This document shows positions 52,121 to 60,915 of a stretch of DNA of 64,000 nucleotides, in pieces (position 1 is the first letter of the stretch; every line of letters begins with the position of its first letter). A program made the translations under genes and the position numbers. The notes below the pieces were generated by a model. The model saw only the letters and a list, made by a program, of their open reading frames with translations, was not told where the DNA came from and did not search any database. This DNA comes from Lachnospiraceae bacterium. Its GTDB lineage: Bacteria; Bacillota; Clostridia; Lachnospirales; Lachnospiraceae. Location: positions 62,001 through 126,000 of the forward strand of contig JAFRYA010000004.1 in NCBI GenBank assembly GCA_017441295.1, written 5' to 3'.

Positions 52121-53038
52121 CTATCTTAAATATTCTGACAGCCGCGCTGCGTGATTCGCGCTGTGTATCAGCCTTCCGTCTGATCTGCCTCTTAAGAATC
52201 TGACGCAAGGCGCCTGGTCAACAGACATCCTGTACAATGGCTTATCCGCCAGCTGTCCGTCTGTAAGGTAAATGATCTCACGATGCGTGCCTGCTGCTTC
52301 CATGGCCTCTTCAAGCTGTGCCAGGAAGACCTCCTGCGACTCATCAAATTTGTACAGATATGTGGCTGCGTCTTCTCCCGTGAAAAGCTCCACGGCACAT
52401 ACTCCTCTGCCGAACGCTGCGTTCCAATACTGTTCCGGCTGTCCTGTGCGGAACAGCCCTTTGCATGTAAACGGCTCATTCAGTGGAGTCTTGGCAATAG
52501 CAGACATACGCTCTTTCTTTGTTTTTTCGCAGGCTGCGGCTACACGTTCAGCGAAGGGCTTGGTATCATACCCCATCTTACCCACAACATACTCAATGCC
52601 TGAACGCATCAGAATGTGCAGGAAATAACCGTCCAGCCAAATGCGTTCCGCATAACAGAGTGGTATCCTCACTGCGTTCTTTGTCTGCGGCAGGATGCAT
52701 ACTGCATCCGGATAGAGGGCTATCCAGCCTCTGCCCGCCTCTTCGGGCATGGAGTATTCGCCTTCACATAGCATTATCTGCTGTTCATCCACAAAGAGTG
52801 ACGCAAGGCTTCTTTTCCCATAGCAGTCCATGATTTCTTCCCAGAAGCCATCATAAGAAAAACCCAGCATGGAGACTTCTGCAGTCTCACCTGAGATCAG
52901 TTCTATTATCACGCGGTGATTGATAGGCTTTAGTGAAGCAAAATCCGCATAGTCAATGAAGCGAGAACCTATGAAAAGGCCCTCGCTTTCAATTGATAAT
53001 TGTGTTTCGGCACCTAAAGCTCGTCCTGTGTATTTCAT
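52121..53038 (-). CDS. Hypothetical protein, 305 residues
   Basis: Soluble protein of unknown family. The first ~80 residues read as alternating strands (MKYTGRALGAETQLSIESEG, RVIIELISGETAEVSML) and could be a PH-like or SH3-like fold, repeated in part at about 95-150. No catalytic motif seen. The start at 53038 was chosen because it overlaps the zinc-ribbon gene's stop (TAATG), giving coupled translation; a six-codon extension is less likely. Probably works with the zinc-ribbon protein. Confidence 0.72.
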   Translation of the reverse strand: MKYTGRALGAETQLSIESEGLFIGSRFIDYADFASLKPINHRVIIELISGETAEVSMLGFSYDGFWEEIMDCYGKRSLASLFVDEQQIMLCEGEYSMPEEAGRGWIALYPDAVCILPQTKNAVRIPLCYAERIWLDGYFLHILMRSGIEYVVGKMGYDTKPFAERVAAACEKTKKERMSAIAKTPLNEPFTCKGLFRTGQPEQYWNAAFGRGVCAVELFTGEDAATYLYKFDESQEVFLAQLEEAMEAAGTHREIIYLTDGQLADKPLYRMSVDQAPCVRFLRGRSDGRLIHSANHAARLSEYLR

Positions 53039-53784
53039 TATAATTTCGTTCCGCACTCGCCGCAGAATTTCATTCCGGGCTCATTCTCAAATCCACAGTT
53101 CGGACATTTGCCGCTCTTAGTCATTGGTGAGCCGCACTCACCGCAGAACTTAAGGCCTAAAGCAACCTGTGCGCCGCAGTTCGGACAGCGCTGTGTGCCG
53201 AGCGGTGCTCCGCAGTTGTTGCAGAACTTGCCATTGCCTGCAGGCTTGCCGCACTGTGGGCAGATGGTGGTTCTGGTCTCTATCTTGCCCTGCCAAACGG
53301 TTGCAGTCTCAGCTGCCTCATCTATGTTGCGGCGCATTGCCTGATTACGCGCTTGGGCCACGTAGCTGGCCTCTCTTGGGGCGCAGTCTGTGCAGAGGCC
53401 TTCTTCTTCATTCCAGCAGTCCGCGCAGACCCATTTGTTGCAGGCCGGGCATTTTCTGAAATGCGGACGTACTTCGTCCTGTGCTTCGTCAAAAGCCGCC
53501 TCCTGCTCCCTGCGCCATTGCGGTGACTGGTCATTCAGACGGTCTCCCAAAATATCGCTGCCGCGCTGAAGGGCCCAGCCCAGATCACTGGCCTTGCCGC
53601 CAAACAGACTGCCTATTGATGAAGCCATCCTGCCGGCACGTTCAGATTTCTGTCTCTGACCGTAGGTAGTTGACTCCTTGAATGTGCTTTTGAAACCATT
53701 GCCGCAGCAGTCGCAGTAGAATTCGAACTGAAACCCTGCTTCTGTGGACAGGTCATTAAAGTTTCTGGTAAATGAGTGGAGCAT
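53038..53784 (-). CDS. Zinc-ribbon protein with several CxxC modules
   Basis: 248 residues. An N-terminal CDCCG site, a central CPACNKWVCADC...CTDC cluster and three C-terminal double-CxxC zinc ribbons (CPQCGKPAGNGKFCNNC, CPNCGAQVALGLKFCGEC, CPNCGFENEPGMKFCGEC) make seven or more zinc-binding half-sites. Between lies a helical Gly/Ser segment. The start at 53784 was chosen because AGGAGG lies 7 nt upstream; GTG at 53790 is the alternative. Such proteins act as scaffolds or nucleic-acid binders; role unknown. Confidence 0.8.
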   Translation of the reverse strand: MLHSFTRNFNDLSTEAGFQFEFYCDCCGNGFKSTFKESTTYGQRQKSERAGRMASSIGSLFGGKASDLGWALQRGSDILGDRLNDQSPQWRREQEAAFDEAQDEVRPHFRKCPACNKWVCADCWNEEEGLCTDCAPREASYVAQARNQAMRRNIDEAAETATVWQGKIETRTTICPQCGKPAGNGKFCNNCGAPLGTQRCPNCGAQVALGLKFCGECGSPMTKSGKCPNCGFENEPGMKFCGECGTKL

Positions 53785-53808
53785 ATTCACACCTCCTGTA
53801 TATTAAAA

Positions 53809-54366
53809 CTATTTAAAAAGGCCGCCCAGAATATCTCCTATGTCTAATCCATCGTTGTCTTTATCTGCGCCGCCTCCGAAGAGTGATCCGACGATATTGC
53901 CCAGGTCAAGTCCGCCCTGCGCATTAGCCTGTGCAGTCTGAGCAGTCTTAGCCTGGCTGGTTGCCTGCTTGCCCATAAGGGTCATGAGCAGAGGAGCTGC
54001 TGCTGACAGAACGTTTGAAATGTTAGCAGTTGAAACACCGCTCTTCTGGGAAATGTTCTGCGCTGTCTGTGCAGCCTGTTTCTGTCCAAGCAGATGGTTA
54101 ACGATCTTCTGTCCGTCTGCCATATCAACTCCGCCGAAGAATGACATAATGTCATCAGAATTGTCCTTGCTGTGTGCAGCCAGAGCATTGGCGAAGCCTG
54201 CGGCGGTATCCTTGTTGGTAGCCTGCTGCTGCGCGCCGTTTAAGAGCTGCGGCAGAGCAGATGACAGAATATTGGAAACATCGGTCTGTGATGTTCCTGT
54301 AAGTGAACTCAGCTGATTAACGCTGTCGTTGCTTGTAAGTGTTTTAAGAATTGATGATAAATCCAT
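53809..54366 (-). CDS. DUF937 family protein
   Basis: 185 residues of helical Gln/Ala/Ser-rich sequence with the DUF937 pattern (SLTGTSQTDVSNILSSALPQLL, repeated as SQKSGVSTANISNVLSAAAP). The C-terminus has GG-LF-GG turns ending DIGDILGGLFK. The family (YidB-like) has no established function. The start at 54366 follows GGAGG; an open 5-codon extension lacks this. It is the first gene of the set that includes the zinc-ribbon and 305-residue proteins. Confidence 0.82.
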   Translation of the reverse strand: MDLSSILKTLTSNDSVNQLSSLTGTSQTDVSNILSSALPQLLNGAQQQATNKDTAAGFANALAAHSKDNSDDIMSFFGGVDMADGQKIVNHLLGQKQAAQTAQNISQKSGVSTANISNVLSAAAPLLMTLMGKQATSQAKTAQTAQANAQGGLDLGNIVGSLFGGGADKDNDGLDIGDILGGLFK

Positions 54367-54437
54367 ACCTACCTCCTTCAATAGAAATACATATTCTATA
54401 ATGTCATTTTAATTAACAGAATGTACTGTGTCAATGG

Positions 54438-54466
54438 ATGACATCCAGTCACTTTTCAGTTATAAT
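54438..54466 (+). promoter_or_regulatory. Promoter with predicted leaderless start
   Basis: -35 ATGACA (54438-54443), 17-nt spacer, perfect -10 TATAAT (54461-54466), then 7 bases and the ATG at 54474 without any ribosome site. Confidence 0.8.
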
Positions 54467-54473
54467 GTTCAGC

Positions 54474-55145
54474 ATGAAAAAATTAAAAGTATCCGTTGTT
54501 ATCAACATCATAATCTTTGTTCTGATGGCGGTCGGCACCGTCTTCATGTTTACCGGTTTTAAGTTCACGCACGGCCAGGGAGTCCCTCTGGAGGCGACTA
54601 AGCTTGAAATGCTTAAGTTCTTTACAGTTGACTCCAATATATTTGCAGGCCTCGTCTCTTTAGTCATGGCGGTCAAAGAGATAACTGTTATCAAATGGAG
54701 GTCTCCAGCGCTGTCCAAAGCTATGTACATATGGAAATATATTGCTACCATAGCAGTGTCGCTGACATTCCTGATCGTATTCGGCTACTTCTGGCTGGTG
54801 CTCAGAATCCCTATTCTGGCGATGCTGCAGAACAGCAATCTCTTCTTCCACCTCGTGATACCGGTACTGTGCATCTTTTCATTTGTCTTTCTGGAAAGGT
54901 CCGGAAAGATCAGATTCCGCCACACCTGGATCGGACTCGTGCCAACATTTATCTATGCGGTATTCTACGCGATAGTGGCCTTCACCCATATGGAAGGCGG
55001 CGTCACTCCTGCCAGATATGACTGGTACGGCTTTACCAAGGCCGGCATCGGACCTGCCATAGCTGTTATCCCGGGAATGCTGATAATCACTTATATTATC
55101 TGCGTTCTGCTGTGGGCAGCAAATAGAACCTGGCGTTCAAAATAA
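54474..55145 (+). CDS. Polytopic membrane protein, Pr6Pr-like
   Basis: 223 residues, six predicted membrane segments, with FFTVDSNIFAGLVSLVMAV after the first loop resembling the Pr6Pr-type bacterial membrane family of unknown function. The longer frame (from 54438) has no ribosome site and would place coding sequence over the promoter, so the ATG at 54474 is preferred. mRNA is predicted to be leaderless. No operon partners. Confidence 0.75.
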   Translation: MKKLKVSVVINIIIFVLMAVGTVFMFTGFKFTHGQGVPLEATKLEMLKFFTVDSNIFAGLVSLVMAVKEITVIKWRSPALSKAMYIWKYIATIAVSLTFLIVFGYFWLVLRIPILAMLQNSNLFFHLVIPVLCIFSFVFLERSGKIRFRHTWIGLVPTFIYAVFYAIVAFTHMEGGVTPARYDWYGFTKAGIGPAIAVIPGMLIITYIICVLLWAANRTWRSK

Positions 55146-55162
55146 ACTCATATTCAAATAAA

Positions 55163-55197
55163 AAACAAGTCTGCGGCTATTAACCGCAGACTTGTTT
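55163..55197. terminator. Bidirectional terminator
   Basis: AAACAAGTCTGCGG/CCGCAGACTTGTTT, 14-bp stem, serves the membrane-protein gene and the convergent surface-protein gene. Confidence 0.92.
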
Positions 55198-55217
55198 ATT
55201 TATGTTTTTATTTGTAA

Positions 55218-58200
55218 TTATCTGGTAGTCTTTTTCCTGCGAAATGCGAACAGGCCGGCGATCATTCCCAGTCCTGAACCGATGCAGAGCAGCAGCCAGT
55301 GCATATAACCCGGGTCGCTGGTATCCGGCACATCCGGGTTCTTGTAGGTATTTGTGAACTCGATCTTCTCCGGTGATACCTTTGCTTCCAGTGAGCCATT
55401 GCCATCGTCTGTTACTTCGATGGTAACAGTCTTCTTGCTGGTGTCGTAGGTGTAGCCCTTGACATTGCCCTTTGTCTCCTGAACAGTGTATTCATATGTG
55501 CCAGGCTCTGTGAAGGAAAGTGTGAAGAGCGCGCTGCCCTTGCCGTCCTTGGTGGTAATGGCTGCCTTGAGCGGCTCTGCCAGGTCCTTGCCGGTCAGGG
55601 TGAATTCAAATGTGCTGTCTGCGCCTTTTACAAAGCCTTTTACAGTCTTGAAGATATCAATCTGTACCTCAACAGGCTCAGCTTTATAAGTATTAGTGAT
55701 TGACAGCGCATCTCCTCCGTCATATGCAACTTCAGCAGTGAGAGCGTTGGTATCATCGGCTGATACTGTAATAGTAACCTTATGGGCCTTTTCATCATAT
55801 GTAACGCCGCCGGCGTTGCCCTTTTCCTCAGTGACCGTATATTCGTATGTACCGACTTCAGTGAATTCAATCTCGCCAAAGTTAACGGTCTTGGCTGCGC
55901 TGGTGGCTGTTCCGCTGGTCTTCTCCGGCATCGGAGCATCTCCAACAGGTGCAAGGTTGAATACGAATGCGTCTCCGTCAGCCCACTCACGGCCTTCAAG
56001 TGCCTTGGTAACCTCAATCTCAGCTGTTACAGGTGAGAAGGTATTAGTGATTGTCAGGGACTCTTCTCCGTCATATGTTACCTCAGCAACAAGTTCGTTA
56101 TTGTCATCCGTAGTTACGTTTACAACAACTTTGTGCTCAGCAGTGTCATATGCAACGCCCGGAATATTACCGGTTTCCTCAGTGATAATATATTCAAATG
56201 CGCCGGTCTCGGTGAACTCAATCTCGCCAAATGTTGCTGTCTGAGCATCCTTGGTTACGGTAGCTGAAGTCTCTTCAGGTGTCGGAGCTTCGCCGGTTGC
56301 TTCAATGCTGAATGTGAACTCATCATCATCCTTCCACTCACGGCCTTCAAGTGCCTTGGTAACTTCGATCTCTGCTGTTACAGGGGTGAAGGTGTTAGTG
56401 ATTTCCAGAGTTTCCTCGCCGTCATAGGTAACGGTCGCCTCCAGGGCGTTCGTATCTTCGTTCACTGTAACTTCTACGGTTACGGTGTACTCATCTGTGT
56501 CATATGTTACGCCGGCAATTGTTCCGGTGGTTTCTTTGATGATGTATGTATAAGTACCTACTTCACTGAACTCGATATCGCCGAAGCTTACAGTCTTGGC
56601 TGCGCTGGTGGCTGTTCCGGTTGTAGTATCTGGTTCAGGAGCGCCATCGACTGCAGCCAGTGTGAATGCGAACTCATCTGTGTCTTTCCAGTCACGGCCT
56701 TCGAGCACCTTGGTTACTTCGATTTCTGCCTTAACAGGTTCGAATGTGTTGGTAACGACCAGCTCTTTGTCATTGTCATAAAGAACTATGGCGGTCAGCT
56801 TATTTGTCTGTACATTCTGCTTAACCTCAACAACAACTTCATGATCTGTTGTATCGTATGTCACGCCCGGAATTGTGCCCGGTTCTTCTTTGATCGTGTA
56901 TGTGTATCTGCCCGGAGCATCAAATGCGATTGAACCAAAGCTTACAGTCTTGGCTGCACTGGTGGCTGTTCCTGTCGTGATTTCCGGTTCAGGTGCGCTG
57001 CCAACCGGTGTCAGTGTGAATGTAAACTCATCTGTATCTTTCCAATCGCGGCCTGTTAAAGCCTTTGTTACCTCAATTTCTGCCTCTGTGGCATTAAATG
57101 TGTTGGTAATCTCCAGTTTGTCTTCGCCATCATATTTAACTGTAGCGACCAGTGCATTGCTGTCCTCAGCCACGGATACGGTTATTATAACTGTGTGTTC
57201 TGATGTGTCGTATGTAACGCCCGGCAGTCCTCCGCCTGTCTCTTTGATGGTGTATTGGTATTCGCCTACAGCATCAAAAGTGATCGTGCCGAAGCTAACT
57301 GTTTTGGCAGAGCTGGTTGCTGTTCCGGTTGTGGTATCCGGTTCAGGCGCGCCATCTACCGGACTCAGTGTGAATGTGAACTCGTCTGTGTCTTTCCAAT
57401 CGCGGCCCTCAAGTACCTTGGTAACTGTGATTTCTTCCTCAACAGGAGTAAATGTATTTTTAATCTCCAGCTTGTCAGCGTCGCCGTATGAAACGGAAGC
57501 GGACAGAGCGTTGGTATCAGGATCCTGTGTTACGGTAACGGTAACTGTGTGAGGATCAGTATCATATGTAATGCCAGGGATATCTCCGGCTGTTTCTGTA
57601 ACTGTATATGTGTATGTGCCCGGCTCGGTAAATTCAATCGGTCCGAATGTTACCGTCTGAGCTGTGCTTGTTGCAGTTCCGGTTTTGATTTCCGGCAGCG
57701 GAGCGTCTTCAGAAGCAAGTGTGAACACAAATGCATCTGTATCCTGCCAATCGCGGCCTTCAAGCACCTTGGTAACTTCAATGCTTTCTTCGGTTGGCTC
57801 GAAAGTATTCGTAATGGTCAGACTGGATTTGCCGTCATAGCTTACTGTTGCTGTAAAACCATCTCCGGCATCGTTCATAGTGACGGTAACCGTAACATTA
57901 TATGAAGCTGTATCATAGGTCATGCCCGGAAGATTTCCGGCTGTCTCTGTGATCGTATAGGTGTATGTGCCCTCTTCTTCAAATTTGATCTGCTCAAAAA
58001 TTGCTGTAGGGGATGAAGCTGTAGCAGTCGCTGTAGCAGAATTCTCCGGCATTGGAGCGTTTTCGCTGACAGGTGCAAGTGTAAATGTGAATTCGTCGCC
58101 TTCCTTAAAGTCGCGGCCGTCAATGGCCTTGGTTACTTCCAGCGCAACTTTGGTATTGAGGTGTTCATATTCGTTGGTTATCTCGATGTCAGCTGCTTCC

Positions 58201-58946
58201 GCTACTTTATATGTACCGGTTACAACGTGATTCCAGAAATTTTCCTTAGGGAAAGTAACCTCACGGTTATCTTCGTCATAAGTTACGAGTGCGTCATCGA
58301 TATAGAAATCTCCACCGGTTTCTGCATGATCCTCGATACTGAAGAAATAAACCGGCTGAAGCCATTGGCCGTGCTGAAACTCTTCCCTCAAAATAGGAAG
58401 AAGGTCTTCGATAACAGACTGCCTTTCAGCGGCGCTAAGATGTTTTTCCGTAAGGAAGAAAACGCCCTTTCCTTCATGACCTGTCAGATTGCCTGCAAAG
58501 AACTCATCTTCGATAACAGGCCAGGTTCTATGGCTGTTTTCGTTATATTCTTCAAGGCCAGTATATGTAATGGTCGCAGCATCCACTGTTACTGTTCCTG
58601 TTCCGGTTGTCGAAACAAGCTTGTAATTAGGTACAGCGGTATTGGCCTCGGTAACGGTATATTCGCCCGTTCCGACATCTATGATGCGCCATCTCCATAC
58701 AAGTCCGTCATCACTTATTTCAGCATCGGTTTTGGTCAATGTTTTGGTCACCCCGTTGCCTGTAACGGTAATGCTGAAGTTTGACGGAATATCTTCAGGT
58801 GCAATTCCTGAAAATGTCTTCTGAACGTCGATGTAAAGCGTGTCCGCGTCATCATCAAACGCACCAAAAGAAATGGTCGGCAATGCAGCTAAAAGCAGCA
58901 TGAAGCCGATCAGTAATGCGGTAAATCTTTTAAGTTTTGCTTTCAT
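55218..58946 (-). CDS. Cell-wall-anchored surface protein with seven isopeptide-type (Spy0128/FctA-like) repeats
   Basis: 1242 residues. A signal peptide (1-29) is followed by a beta-rich domain (about 34-130) and an odd segment (140-262) with a helix containing LSAAERQSVIEDLLPILREE. From about 265 to 1062 seven ~115-residue repeats follow, each opening EVTKxLEGRDWKDTDEFTFT and closing ITNTF. Lys of VTK, Glu of the TYTITET strand and Asn of ITNTF match the intramolecular isopeptide triad of streptococcal pilin domains. An eighth, divergent repeat follows. The C-terminus has NPDVPDTSD, a hydrophobic helix and RRKKTTR: a sorting signal in which LPxTG is replaced. No sortase is in the window. 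Expected role: adhesin or fibre shaft. Confidence 0.92.
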   Translation of the reverse strand: MKAKLKRFTALLIGFMLLLAALPTISFGAFDDDADTLYIDVQKTFSGIAPEDIPSNFSITVTGNGVTKTLTKTDAEISDDGLVWRWRIIDVGTGEYTVTEANTAVPNYKLVSTTGTGTVTVDAATITYTGLEEYNENSHRTWPVIEDEFFAGNLTGHEGKGVFFLTEKHLSAAERQSVIEDLLPILREEFQHGQWLQPVYFFSIEDHAETGGDFYIDDALVTYDEDNREVTFPKENFWNHVVTGTYKVAEAADIEITNEYEHLNTKVALEVTKAIDGRDFKEGDEFTFTLAPVSENAPMPENSATATATASSPTAIFEQIKFEEEGTYTYTITETAGNLPGMTYDTASYNVTVTVTMNDAGDGFTATVSYDGKSSLTITNTFEPTEESIEVTKVLEGRDWQDTDAFVFTLASEDAPLPEIKTGTATSTAQTVTFGPIEFTEPGTYTYTVTETAGDIPGITYDTDPHTVTVTVTQDPDTNALSASVSYGDADKLEIKNTFTPVEEEITVTKVLEGRDWKDTDEFTFTLSPVDGAPEPDTTTGTATSSAKTVSFGTITFDAVGEYQYTIKETGGGLPGVTYDTSEHTVIITVSVAEDSNALVATVKYDGEDKLEITNTFNATEAEIEVTKALTGRDWKDTDEFTFTLTPVGSAPEPEITTGTATSAAKTVSFGSIAFDAPGRYTYTIKEEPGTIPGVTYDTTDHEVVVEVKQNVQTNKLTAIVLYDNDKELVVTNTFEPVKAEIEVTKVLEGRDWKDTDEFAFTLAAVDGAPEPDTTTGTATSAAKTVSFGDIEFSEVGTYTYIIKETTGTIAGVTYDTDEYTVTVEVTVNEDTNALEATVTYDGEETLEITNTFTPVTAEIEVTKALEGREWKDDDEFTFSIEATGEAPTPEETSATVTKDAQTATFGEIEFTETGAFEYIITEETGNIPGVAYDTAEHKVVVNVTTDDNNELVAEVTYDGEESLTITNTFSPVTAEIEVTKALEGREWADGDAFVFNLAPVGDAPMPEKTSGTATSAAKTVNFGEIEFTEVGTYEYTVTEEKGNAGGVTYDEKAHKVTITVSADDTNALTAEVAYDGGDALSITNTYKAEPVEVQIDIFKTVKGFVKGADSTFEFTLTGKDLAEPLKAAITTKDGKGSALFTLSFTEPGTYEYTVQETKGNVKGYTYDTSKKTVTIEVTDDGNGSLEAKVSPEKIEFTNTYKNPDVPDTSDPGYMHWLLLCIGSGLGMIAGLFAFRRKKTTR

Positions 58947-59042
58947 AACTAATCCCCTTTAAAACATAGAACCCGGGGGGTAAATAACCCTGCAGAATTC
59001 TGTAACAAAATAAAACCGGTATTCCTCTGCTAGTTTAAATAT

Positions 59043-59071
59043 AAGATAACATATTAATATATATAAGTCAA
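59043..59071 (-). promoter_or_regulatory. Predicted promoter of the surface-protein gene
   Basis: Minus strand: -35 TTGACT (59066-59071), 17-nt spacer of alternating TA, -10 TATCTT (59043-59048), leaving a leader of about 90 nt with a C/G-rich stretch before the ribosome site AAAGGGG. Confidence 0.65.
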
Positions 59072-59091
59072 TTTTATAGCGCTGCCGCTGC

Positions 59092-60888
59092 TTACATTTC
59101 AGCGAGTTTTTCGGCTTCGTCCACGATCTGTTCGAACTTGTGCAGAGCTTTGCGGAGCGGCTCAGCAGTGGTCAGGTCAACGCCTGCATGAGCAAGCTCG
59201 TCGAGTGGATATTTGCTGCCGCCCATTGAGAGGAATTCCAGATATCTCTTGACTGCCGGCTCACCCTCGGTGCGGATCATTTCTGAAATGGCCACAGATG
59301 AGCAATAGCTGGTCGCATACTTGTATACATAGAACGGGCGGTAGAAATGCGGGATTCTGGCCCACTCGTACTGTGTATCATCATCCATTACCAGTTCCGG
59401 TCCGAAATAGTCTTCAATAAGCTTTCTGTAAACCTCGTTCAGCGCGCCTGCTGTCAGTGCCTCGCCGCGCTCAGCCATCTCGTGAGCCGTACGCTCGAAC
59501 TCTGCGAACATCGTCTGGCGGTAAACGGTTCCTTTGAAGCCCTCCAGATACTGGTTCAGGTATTTGAGCCTTTCAGCCTGGTCCTTCTCCTGCTCCAGGA
59601 GCCTTTCAACCAGCAGGTTCTCATTTACTGTGGATGCAACCTCTGCAACGAATAATGTGTAATCCGCGTACTGAGGCGGCTGAGTATGGATGGATCTCCA
59701 TGTGTGCATTGAATGTCCCATCTCATGGGCAATGGTTGAAACGCTGTCCAGCGTGCCCGTAAAGTTGGTCAGGATGTAAGGCGCGGAATCATAGCAGCCT
59801 GCTGAGAACGCGCCGCCCCTCTTGCCCTTATTCGGATATACATCGATCCAGTTCTCTGCGAATGCCTTGCGCACGGTGTTGCAGTATTCTTCGCCAAGAG
59901 GGCTGACTGCCTCGAGCACCATTTTCTGTGCCTCTTCATATGTGTAATGTTTCTCGCTCGCAGCAACCAGCGGCGTATATAAATCATAGTAATGCAGCTC
60001 ATCCAATTTGAGCATTTTCTTGCGCAGCGCAGCGTATCTGTACATGGCAGGGAGGAATTCACGAACAGTATTTGTCAGATTGTCGTAAACCTGCTCCGGC
60101 ACGTGCTCATCTGCCATCGACATCTGCCTCGAAGAAGTGTAATGGCGGGCTGCTGCTGTTGCGCATGCTCCCTTGACAGCTGCGCTGTATGTTTCGGCAA
60201 ATGTGTTGATATGTCCCTTAAATCCGGCGTAGAAGCTGTGGAATGAGTTCTCCCTGAGCACACGGTCGGTACTGGTCTGCAGCAGGATGTAGTTGGAGCC
60301 GGTAACTTCCTGCTCATTTCCCTCGCCGTCTTTGACAGGCGCGAACGTCATGTCTGCGTCCATCAGACTTTCAGAAATCTGTCCGGGTGCCGCGAATACT
60401 TCGCCGAATCCTGCCAGCAAGGTCTCTGCTTCTTTTGAAAGAATGTGTGGTTTCTGCTCCAGCAGAACCTCGAGCGCATGCCTGAACTCAGCCAGCTTCG
60501 GGTCCTCTACTATGCTCTTCAATGTCTCCTCGTCCAATGAAAGAATTTCAGGCTCCGCGAAAGCCATAGCACTCTGTGCTGCTACATATTTTCCGTATAC
60601 TCTTGAGAACATGCTCTGAGCGGCTTCCTGCCTGGTGTCCTCAGAATGTCTCAGCTGGGCATACTCAAAGAGAAATGAAATCTTGCGGCCGAATTCGGTC
60701 GCGTCTTTGTAATAAGCCAGAATATTATCCGCATTGTTCAGCTTTCCTGCGTAGGAAGCCACCTGACGGATCTTCTCATCGATTGCGGCGAGATCTTTGT
60801 CAAAGGCCTCGTCATTTTCATACATTTTCTTCAGATCCCACATGAATGTGGGGTCCATGTCTTTTCTTTCCTGAAGTGGTGCTGCCAT
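59092..60888 (-). CDS. pepF: Oligoendopeptidase F (M3B)
   Basis: 598-residue cytoplasmic zinc endopeptidase that degrades peptides of roughly 7-17 residues. HEMGH zinc motif (IAHEMGHSMHTW) lies near residue 388 with the Glu ligand in LFVAEVASTVNE. Typical PepF N-terminal helical domain (DPTFMWDLKKMYENDEAF). Distinct from the other M3 enzyme at 22481-24184, with little similarity outside the active site. AGAGAGG lies before the ATG. It follows a MATE gene by 27 nt. Confidence 0.95.
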   Translation of the reverse strand: MAAPLQERKDMDPTFMWDLKKMYENDEAFDKDLAAIDEKIRQVASYAGKLNNADNILAYYKDATEFGRKISFLFEYAQLRHSEDTRQEAAQSMFSRVYGKYVAAQSAMAFAEPEILSLDEETLKSIVEDPKLAEFRHALEVLLEQKPHILSKEAETLLAGFGEVFAAPGQISESLMDADMTFAPVKDGEGNEQEVTGSNYILLQTSTDRVLRENSFHSFYAGFKGHINTFAETYSAAVKGACATAAARHYTSSRQMSMADEHVPEQVYDNLTNTVREFLPAMYRYAALRKKMLKLDELHYYDLYTPLVAASEKHYTYEEAQKMVLEAVSPLGEEYCNTVRKAFAENWIDVYPNKGKRGGAFSAGCYDSAPYILTNFTGTLDSVSTIAHEMGHSMHTWRSIHTQPPQYADYTLFVAEVASTVNENLLVERLLEQEKDQAERLKYLNQYLEGFKGTVYRQTMFAEFERTAHEMAERGEALTAGALNEVYRKLIEDYFGPELVMDDDTQYEWARIPHFYRPFYVYKYATSYCSSVAISEMIRTEGEPAVKRYLEFLSMGGSKYPLDELAHAGVDLTTAEPLRKALHKFEQIVDEAEKLAEM

Positions 60889-60915
60889 ATTATATCCTCT
60901 CTATCTTAACTATTT

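Noticed and set aside
55696..58784. Several 100-225 residue plus-strand ORFs opposite the surface protein
   Set aside because: They repeat with the stalk repeats and read as Ser/Val shadows of the minus-strand gene.
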